Assembly: GCA_018398765.1 (NCBI GenBank) | Contig: JAHBMJ010002141.1 | Location: forward strand, 1-22,302 | DNA length: 22,302 nt | Direction: 5' to 3' | Source: Chromera velia | Taxonomy: Eukaryota > Sar > Chromeraceae | Shown here: in pieces, positions 9,961 through 17,747 of the stretch | Layout: every line of letters begins with the position of its first letter | Numbering within the stretch: the stretch's first letter is position 1 | The notes under the pieces: model-generated | Databases searched by the model: none | Seen by the model: only the letters and a program-made list of their open reading frames with translations | What the model was told of the DNA's origin: nothing | Position numbers and translations under genes: made by a program

Positions 9961-10428
9961 TTAGACTTGAACGAACGTGGCTCGCATGCATGCAGGAACT
10001 TGATGGGAAGAGTCGAAGGATTTGGTCCCTCCCGAGACAGCCGGGGCCTCATTGCAGTGATGACAAACGCGTCTCCCTCCCTGCCGAATGTCCTCACTAA
10101 CTTCTTAACGCTGCAAGTCTGGCCGAGCAGTCTGTTCTCTCCCTGCCGGCTTGCAGATAGACGCATTCCATCCATCCATCCATGCAGGGGTCGAGAGCGG
10201 TACACGATGAGAGGGTTTGACTGCCTAGTGAAGGGCGTACTGGAACGGAAGAAGTCAACAGTCCACCCAATCTCCTTTCACCGCATGGTAGACGGGATGG
10301 GGCAAGGCTCAAATCTAAGAGGGACAGATGACAAATGGAAGGGGAGGGGAGGTGTAAATTTTTACTGTGAAGGACAGTCAAACGGGAAAGGGAGCGGAAA
10401 GCGAACAGACGGCATTCCGTTTCCTGCC

Positions 10429-10480
<52 letters not shown>
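10429..10480. repeat. Compound microsatellite (CT)10(GT)16
   Basis: Ten CT units run directly into sixteen GT units. The reverse complement of this tract matches the (AC)(AG) tract at 10801-10849. Confidence 0.95.
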
Positions 10481-10484
<4 letters not shown>

Positions 10485-10764
10485 AGGTTGGAAGTCAATT
10501 CGAAAGGGATGAAGAGAAGAGGACCGTAACACAGCAAAAAGAAAGAAGAGAGAAAGACAGGAGGGAAGGAAGGAAGAAAGGAATAGGAATTTCATTCCCC
10601 TGACGATCCGCCAGCCCCCCTTCCCCCCCTTTTTCCGCCACACATCTTCCCGTCTCTTCTCGTCATGCCCCTGCCTGCACGACCTTACGGCAGTGAGAGG
10701 AACTTTCTTTCTTCTTCTTTGCTTTTTTATTCTTGGAGTTCCGAGGGATCCTGAGAGAATCAGG

Positions 10765-10781
10765 ACACACACACGCACGCA

Positions 10782-10849
<68 letters not shown>
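10765..10849. repeat. Compound microsatellite (AC)n(GCAC)n(AC)15(AG)9
   Basis: An AC run passes into GCAC units (about 10774-10800), then fifteen AC and nine AG units. The last two parts are the inverted complement of the tract at 10429-10480. Confidence 0.95.
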
Positions 10850-11174
10850 AAGTAGGCGTGAAATAAAAATTCAGCTAGAGAGAGAGAGACTGACAAAGGG
10901 CCTCTCCTCAAAAACACAAACAGAGCACACGCACCTCTCCCCCCACGTCCGCCTGTGCAACCCCCACCATGCCCCTAGGGATGGATGAAGAAAGTCGTGC
11001 GAAGGAGAAAAAAATATCGAGCAAGCAGGGAGATATCGAAAAGGGCAAGGCCAAAGAAAAGCAAACAAACACCCAAGAATACTCTCCCACAGATTAAAAG
11101 CAGAAGAGGAAGAAACGAAAAGGCGTAGATCCAATTTATAATTCTCCAGTCGTCTCACTGATTCACTCACTTAC

Positions 11175-12235
11175 TCACTCACTGACAGTGCTGATGTTCA
11201 GGTCCAGTTCCTGTCCCGTAATGTTTTTCCACCTGTGTGCAGAATGGCAGGCAAATTTGTGAATGCAAATGATGCATACACACCAAGTCGCATGGACTGA
11301 TGAGGACAAGTCGGTTCGGCACCCAGAAGACTGAGTCACAAAAAGGGATAAGGCCAGGCCATTTGGCATCACACAGACTAGTAGCTGAGTACAAGAAAGA
11401 CCGCACAAACGTTTTTGACTTTCATCATTCTGAAGAAGCGAAAGCTTCTTTGAGGACAAACAAACGCCTGATTGCAATCATTTGAACACTTCCGTAGGGA
11501 CATGCGGAGGCAGCCGTCTTTACTTTCTTTTACTTTGGAAAAAAAAAGTACGTACATGCGGAGGCAGTCGTCTGTTGCGGACTCGAAGTGACTGAGAGCG
11601 TCGTAGGACTCCGAAACAAAAACGCCGTCCTTCGCCCCGTCGTCAATAGGCTCGTACACGTCGCTCAGCTGCACCCACCAAGGATTCATTTTCATACTGA
11701 ATTCTGTTTCATGCATTTTCATACACTCATTTTCATACACAAAGAATGCGTACACGTCGCTCAGCTGCATGCATCAAGGAAGTAAGGAAGGAAGGAGGGC
11801 ATACACGTGTGTGCACACGCACCCATGCTGCCATATATCGAGAAGGTTCGAAGAAGTAAAAGATGACAGACAAAAGAGTCCTTACGAGATAGACGGACGC
11901 ACCAGCAGACAAAGAAACATTCCACCAAGCCGGTCCTCAAAATGTCTTCTTGACGTCTCTCTGCCCCACACAGAAGAGTATCGCCTCTTTTCATACTCTC
12001 CATTTGTTTGTAAGGTCTGGATGGAACCGACACGCCTCGTCTTGTCCTCAGTCCACGAAGAAAAAAAAGGCACTCACCGAAACGAAGTGTTCCTTGATGG
12101 GCCCCAGAAGGCGCAGAGCCGGTTCGACCTCGCTAAGAGGGTTGTTGCTCTCCACAGTTGTCGACACGATTGCAATGTAGAATCCCTGCTTGCAGACCTG
12201 GTGCTGGGAGGAGACCATCATCACGTACACGTCTG

Positions 12236-12311
<76 letters not shown>

Positions 12312-14087
12312 GTTACTTTCATACTTTTTGTAGATGCACGGAAACAGACCTTGAGACACCCTTTTTTCCAGATGGGTGTGTGTTTATCAGTGTGTCAATG
12401 CGTTTCCACGTACGTCTGTCAATCGGCCTCCTGTCGATGAATATATTTTTCCGCATGTCTGTTCCTGCCTGCTTGTTTGTATCAGAACAACTCCTCACCC
12501 CCCCAGAAAAGGAGACGCTGACCTGACTGCCTGCCGAGCTGGCTCTGAGGGATGATGATCTGACATGACGCCGCGTTGTTGGTGTTCGGAATGGGGGCTG
12601 TGAGAATGCACACAACTCGGACAGTCCTTCCAGTCACCCGCACCTGCATGGTGGGAAGGAGGGAGGGAGGGAATGAGGGGCATGCAGGGATTGAAAATGG
12701 GGGTTGACTAGGTGAGATAAGAACATCGAGAGAGAGCTTCACAGGGAGGGAGGAGGTACAGTTTTGTTGGCGTTTGCTTTGTGGGACCAAAATGTCGTCG
12801 ACTGTGCGGCTGACACTTTCACCCAGCTACAAGGCTAATCCAGTATCAAACAGAAATAGATCGATCGTGCCAGAGTAAGGACAGACCTTTGGCAAGTCAG
12901 TCACGTAAGAAGGATCACAGACGACCATCTTGCACTTGGCGACTTCCCCTGTGGTTGCCTTCACCCCGCAGACTTTGCCATCTTCTCCGAATTCGAATCC
13001 GGCGATCGGCTTGTTCAACATGTACGTGCCTCCGTGGATGGCAGACAGTCTGCTCAAGAAGAAGAAGAGAACGTGTGGTATTTCTTTGAGCAGAAAAAAG
13101 GATGAGTGGATTTCAGGCAGGCTGTTCTTGTTGTGTGTAGGGCCTGGAGAAGTATGGGTGGAAGAGGGAGGGTCACTGCTGCGGAAAGTCAAGGGAACTT
13201 TCGGGAAGGGTTCTGATTCTGGGGCAAACCGGAAAGGGGTGAGTGAGTGAGTGAGTGAGTGAGAGAGAGAGAGAAAGAGACAGAGTAACATGACTTCTTT
13301 TTTTCTTGTTCTTTCTGACAGACAGACTATACGGTTTCTTTCCCTCCTTTTCTTCATGAACACAAGCGACAAAAAGAAAGAAAACAACAAAGACAAAAGA
13401 ACATCACGACAACTCAGGCAGACAGAAAGAGGGAGTCAGAAGGAAAGAAGTGCATCTACCGACTGACCTGGAGAACCCCTCAGGCAGGCCTCCCAGACCA
13501 TACAGAGGGTAGATGAAGGGGGAGGAGCCATACCTCGTCAGAGAGAACATGTACAGCTTCACCTTCTCCATCGTTTCTCCCATGGGCCTGTGTAGATACC
13601 TGCAGGCACCGTTACTCACTCACACAGGTCTACCTCCGTACATACTTTCAACCCCCCTCTCTCTCCCGTGCACACACATAAACAGCATTTCTTTCCTCAC
13701 AGCTCTGCCCTAAAAAAGTCACGTCTTCATCCTTGTATTACTCATACATCCACAGGACCTCTTCTCTTTTCTCTTCTCTCTAATTCAATCAAGAAAAAAT
13801 TGTTGTTGTACGTAACTGACAGGAAGAAAGCGAGACGCCCCTCCCCCGCCACCCCTCCCCAGGTTCTGCTTTCGCTAAAGGAAGGCCAACGGCCTGTCTG
13901 ACTGTGCAAGAGAGGCAGACTGTGGACACCGCTCATACACAGAAGCACATACATGCACACAGACGCAAAGACAGATAGATGGACAGATGGACAGACAGAC
14001 AGACTGTATCGTCTTTTCTTTCCTTTTTCTCTTCCTTCAGACAGACAGACAGACTATATCGTCTTTTCTTCACTTCACTTTTTCCTC

Positions 14088-14120
<33 letters not shown>

Positions 14121-14374
14121 GCACGTGAGTCGATGTGGGGGACGGCAAGGCTGGGAGACGGGGCTGGAAATTCATTTCTACTATTATCTTCGTCGGGGGA
14201 AGCTGCAGGGATCCTTTGTGCTGGTGGAAAAATTGGGTTCCCCGGGAAGCCGGGAGGGGGTGGGACGTACGGTCGGTGATCCCGATGGCTCCAAATCTTC
14301 CCGTTCGGATTGTGGGAAAGCCAAACGAGGAGACGACGGAACCAACCGTTCAACCGACTCAAAAGATGCTTCCA

Positions 14375-14406
<32 letters not shown>

Positions 14407-17073
14407 TATATGTTTCTTCTTCTCCCTGACAGACAGACAGACAGACAGACAAAGAAAAAGAGAAAGACAGACCCGTCGTTAGTGTACAGTGCGACTGCGT
14501 GACCAATGAAATCAATCGTGTTCGTGTGAAGACCTGCAGAGACACGCAGAAGAAAATCGAATCAAAAGGGACGAAGGATGTCGAAGAATAGAGCCAGCAC
14601 AAAAACCAGAGAGCTAGCGAAACGGAAAAGAAAAAAAGGGACGCAAAAGAAAAGGACACCAGAAGTCGGAAAGACGGGACGGCCAGTACACTGATCAAGT
14701 CCCCTTTCCTTCCTGCCCCGCCCCTTATGCCTCTCAAGAAATCGACTCACCGAAACTTTCATAGACCTCTCTCATGGTCGTTCTGGAAGGATCAAAATCT
14801 GCAGTCAGTCAGTCAGTCAGGCAGGCAAACGAACGAAAACATCCATTCTGTCACCTATACATCCTCATTCAACCATTCGCACACTGGAAACCGATTGGCC
14901 CTTTCCCTGTCTCTCTCTCTGTCTGCTTCCTGTCCTTTTATACCGCTGCCAGGCTCACTGACGACATGGCTTCTTGAGGAATTGACTAATTTTCTGGTTA
15001 ACTACCTTCCCGCTTGCCTCTCCTCTCCCCCCACTGACTGACTGACTTTTCCATGTCGACTTGTCATTGTCGTCCCATTTGGCTGCGAATTGGAAGAAGT
15101 TCTTGCACCGGTTCTTCTCCAGGATGGACATCAGAGGAGACTTCAGAGCCTCTGTGTCGGTTGCGGGGACCTGGAGAGAGGGAGGGAGAGAAGCAATGAG
15201 AGGGGAGGAATAGAGAAAGAGGGGTAAGGAGAAGAAGAGAAGATTTTTTATTTTCATTTGACAGGCGAATCTCGAGCTTCACGCTGACTGTTCAGAATTT
15301 CCGGTGCAAAATGCAGCAAAAAGTTCCAGCACATGTTAAGGCATGAGAACTACTGATTGCTGACGCGCTTGCTACTCAGGGCTTAACCCTCACTACTTCA
15401 ATTTTACATGTGTAGAAACATGAACATAAACCCGTCACCATACAGACCACATAGGCTCAACCGGCAGGAAATGTCATCGCTTCAGACAGGGAGCCATCGA
15501 CAGCAGAAACAGTACGTTCTTGTCTGTGCAGACTGACTACCCCCAATCCTCGCCCCAATATTGTCCCTCTTCAAATCAAACAGACACCTTTTTCCCCTCT
15601 CCCCTTTCTTCCCAACCTACCTTGTGAATGAACTTTTCCGAAGTGAACATCCCCCCTGCCTGGTACTGATACACATACGTTCCCTCCACGCAGTGCCACT
15701 CCAGATAGCGAGTCACCTGCATGCACATTTCGTTTGTGCATAAACATATTAGTATACATCCAAGTGAGAGAGACACACAGAGACCCTTTTTTTTGCAAGT
15801 GCGGTTGCGTCTCTGCACCACAGTCCTCCCTGACTCGCTCTGATCCTCTCCAGCGCAGGTCGATCCGATTGCAGGAGGCATGTTTCTACTGAGGAGCAAG
15901 ATGAACGGAACACTACGACAAAGATATGCCGAAAACCGGAAGCAGGTCCGTCACTCTCTCTCGTTACGTCACTATCTATCTGTTCCGAGTGGACTCTCTC
16001 TCTTCCAGTCTTGCCTCCTTCTCGTGTCGTCTGTTCTTTTTTTCAACTGAACGTACACAGCCGCTCCACACACTTACGAGACTGCATGCCCCCAATACAT
16101 CCGCACAAGTCTTCTGAGAAACATGCAACGGTTTTTCTCTCTGCTTGTGTCCCGGTTAAATTCGGACCTTTGTGTGCAGGAGCATTTTGACCAGATTCCC
16201 ACAGGACATGATGAACTTGGGTACATGCATTTACTGTCATACAGAATTCTTTTTCATAAATGTATGACAGTAAATGCACGGACCTTTGTGTGCAGGAGCA
16301 TTTTGACCAGATTCCCACAGGACATGATGAACTTGGGAACCAGATCTACGTTCCAGTCCCTGTTGGCCCCCAGGTCGGGTGAGGGTTTCTGGCCGGGTCG
16401 GAACTTATCCCATAGGTTTGTCAGGTTCAGAGACGCGCACTCACCCCCGTAGTAGTTGTTCCTGTCTACATGGAGCACCTTCTTGCCTGCACACACAACA
16501 ATTGCATTTGTACATTTTAAAAGAGATCCGAGACCTTCCAATCTATCTACAAGAACTTTCTTGCATCCATGGAAACGGAAGGAGATCCGGAAACAGAGAA
16601 TGAAGCCGTCGGAAGAGGGGACCAGAAGGCGAAAGAAAAAGAAAAGGCGGTGTGTGATAGAACAGGGCCAGCTGCTCTACAGCAGAAGCCGTTGGGGAGA
16701 CGTGTGAGTCTCAGGGGCATCTAGGTTACTCAGGCAGCAGAAGAAACCGTGTGAGCAAGGGATCACTTAAGCACTCAGTCAGAGTCACACAGGAAGGGAA
16801 AGAGACGGTTCCTGACCGTGCACGGAGAGCAGCCCGGAAAGGATGCATTCCTTCAGCCCTGTGCCACAGACAACAACCTGCAGAGACGAAGCGAGCAGCA
16901 AAAACAAGTAGAGAAGCCAGGAAGAGCGAAATATAGACCAAACGCAGCACACCAGGCGACTCAAAGAGGAGGTACCAGGAGACAGGTAGATACAACGATG
17001 GGCATCCGGAGAAGAAGGGACTGACGTCGAACTCCTCCCCCTCGGGGAACTTCATCACAGGAGGCCCTGACAT
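11175..17073 (-). CDS. GDI: Rab GDP-dissociation inhibitor (13 exons, 460 residues)
   Basis: GDI binds prenylated GDP-Rab GTPases, extracts them from membranes and recycles them through the cytosol. Exons in coding order: 17026-17073, 16817-16877, 16284-16486, 15621-15716, 15047-15170, 14751-14798, 14473-14533, 13468-13599, 12887-13049, 12523-12643, 12078-12232, 11556-11668, 11175-11232. All phases join and give 460 codons plus TGA, close to the usual 445-460. Family motifs: [15 protein letters not shown] (17-31), [10 protein letters not shown] (43-52), [11 protein letters not shown] (79-89), [10 protein letters not shown] near 200, [15 protein letters not shown] (244-258), GGTYMLNKP (264-272), CDPSY (302-306), [10 protein letters not shown] near 406. 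The N-terminus is about ten residues longer than in animals; Met7 is an alternative start. There is no C-terminal CAAX box, as expected for GDI rather than a Rab. Three splice junctions carry duplicated sequence (listed separately). It is transcribed divergently from the TPR gene. Confidence 0.96.
11500..11573 (-). repeat. Junction-spanning duplication at the exon 12 donor of GDI
   Basis: Copies at 11500-11519 and 11554-11573 (20 bp, one mismatch, offset 54). In the sense strand each copy reads agacg-ctgcctccgcat|gt, so the exon end and the donor GT are both repeated. The 34-bp insert (11520-11553) can fold on itself: tactttctttt against aaaaaaaaagta. The insert has no stop in frame, so use of the second donor would add 18 residues. 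Confidence 0.85.
11653..11769 (-). repeat. Junction-spanning duplication at the exon 12 acceptor of GDI
   Basis: Perfect 21-bp copies at 11653-11673 and 11749-11769, offset 96. In the sense strand each contains the acceptor tgcag followed by the first 16 bases of the exon (ctgagcgacgtgtacg). The 75-bp insert (11674-11748) carries three copies of CATTTTCATAC (11687, 11714, 11728) and no in-frame stop, so the upstream acceptor would add 32 residues (96 bp). Confidence 0.9.
12241..12309. repeat. CA microsatellite in GDI intron 10
   Basis: CA repeats interrupted twice by AT, ending about 10 bp from the acceptor of exon 11. In the transcript this is a GU tract, running into gcgtgcag at the splice site, in place of a normal polypyrimidine tract. 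Confidence 0.95.
13237..13280. repeat. (GAGT)n(GA)n repeat in GDI intron 8
   Basis: About six GAGT units followed by GA units and gaaagaga. Confidence 0.9.
13981..14121. repeat. GACA blocks with a unique linker module in GDI intron 7
   Basis: GACA blocks (about 13981-14004, 14038-14053, 14087-14121) are separated by two related linkers, each starting actrtatcgtcttttctt and followed by a C/T-rich stretch. The unit length is near 48-50 bp. Confidence 0.85.
14375..14451. repeat. GACA blocks in GDI intron 7, second cluster
   Basis: Two GACA blocks flank the linker actatatgtttcttcttctccct, a relative of the linkers at 14004-14087. Another copy of the module (gacagactatacggtttctt) lies in intron 8 at about 13316-13340. 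Confidence 0.8.
14799..15046 (-). other. GDI intron 5 with complementary ends
   Basis: The intron begins gtcagtcagtcagt (sense strand of 15046-15033) and ends with ctgac repeats into ctgcag. The plus-strand segments 14804-14817 and 15033-15046 form a perfect 14-bp inverted repeat at the two intron ends, which would bring donor and acceptor together. The tetranucleotide nature of the sequence (GTCA repeats) means simple-repeat growth could have produced it. Confidence 0.75.
15721..15741. other. Small hairpin just before the exon 4 acceptor of GDI
   Basis: A perfect 7-bp inverted repeat (atgcaca / tgtgcat) with a 7-base loop ends a few bases from the intron 3 acceptor. It is short and may be chance. 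Confidence 0.4.
16163..16337 (-). repeat. 59-bp direct duplication spanning the exon 3 donor of GDI
   Basis: Identical copies at 16163-16221 and 16279-16337, offset 116. The higher-coordinate copy is the real exon end (reading [17 protein letters not shown]|gtccg); the lower copy lies in intron 3 and keeps both the exon sequence and the donor. The 57-bp insert between them is a palindrome. Read-through from the first donor meets a stop after about nine codons, and the offset is not a multiple of three, so only the first donor gives GDI. Confidence 0.95.
16226..16278. repeat. Perfect 18-bp inverted repeat (hairpin) in GDI intron 3
   Basis: Arms 16226-16243 (TGCATTTACTGTCATACA) and 16261-16278 are exact reverse complements around a 17-base loop containing GAATTC. 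It sits exactly between the two 59-bp copies. Confidence 0.95.
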
Positions 17074-17747
17074 TCTGTTGTCCCACCCTTCTTATGGTCT
17101 CTCTTCTCTCCTATCCGTCTTGAAGAAGCAACAAATGCAAGAGGAGGATACCTTACGAGGTTCAAAGACGAAACAACGAGGACACAGAAAAGCGAAAAAC
17201 AAAAATGGGAACGCCACGCCCAGACCGACTGCAAGCTCTCGACCCTCAGAACCTTCACAAGGATGCTTGCACGCCCAGTCAAGTTCTCATTTTGCTTCTC
17301 TTCATGCTGGCTGCCATCCGAATCGTCTTCTTTGCATCTTCTTTGCTGTCTGCTCGAGATTCATGTGGATCGCGGCCCCGGACTCTGCGGGCCCGGAGCC
17401 CGGCGTCAAAACGCAAAAACGCGCCTTCCGGGCCCCTGACCCGACCTTCCCGTCTCCGAAATTCGAAGGCAGTCGCCGAGACAGAACGAGACTGCAAAGC
17501 AAAAACGTCTAGACTTCTGACGTTCAGAGCTTTGTCAGAATCAGACCTGCACATCCTGCCGACAGTTCACCTGGTTTGATTCCAGTCTTCTTCCTTCTGT
17601 GCCTGTCGCGTCAGAGACCTGTTTTCTCTCGGTCGCGCTTCTTGAACTTTTCTTGGTTCTTCATTCTTTTCTTCCTCCTGAGCAGAGAGAAAGAGCTGTC
17701 CGAAGAAGGAATAGATCTGTCTACCGAAGACAAATTGCATTGAGAAG
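17074..17747. promoter_or_regulatory. Intergenic region between head-to-head GDI and TPR genes
   Basis: The two start codons are 674 bp apart on opposite strands, so both promoters and 5' UTRs must fit here unless further 5' exons exist. A GC-rich stretch (about 17365-17470) lies in the middle. Open frames on both strands have no recognisable domain. I cannot assign core promoter motifs. Confidence 0.5.

Larger units (their letters stand above)
9961..11174. other. Spacer downstream of GDI with compound microsatellites
   Basis: This is the 3' side of the minus-strand GDI gene. It holds two compound simple repeats and purine-rich DNA; open frames on both strands run through the repeats and have no recognisable domain. 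The part next to 11175 is presumably GDI 3' UTR. Confidence 0.45.

Noticed and set aside
11175..11232. GDI last exon read as [17 protein letters not shown], with the previous exon ending after TAC (11552)
   Set aside because: The donor GTACGT at 11555 gives phase 2, and the frame [18 protein letters not shown] matches the GDI C-terminus.
13981..14451. Regular repeats with spacers, like a CRISPR array
   Set aside because: The repeats are tetranucleotides of varying length and the spacers are related to each other. The host is a eukaryote.
14075..14737. A 220-codon minus-strand open frame
   Set aside because: It runs through GACA repeats, intron 6 and only part of a true exon in another frame; it is a repeat artefact.
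16738..16790. A stretch reading [13 protein letters not shown], resembling the GTGLTEC motif of GDI
   Set aside because: The true exon 2 at 16817-16877 encodes [15 protein letters not shown] with proper splice sites and phase. The LTEC match lies inside intron 2 and comes from a ctgactgag simple motif.
17078..17579. Open frames of 120-145 codons between GDI and the TPR gene
   Set aside because: They have no recognisable features and several overlapping frames of similar length on both strands, as expected in GC-richer non-coding DNA.
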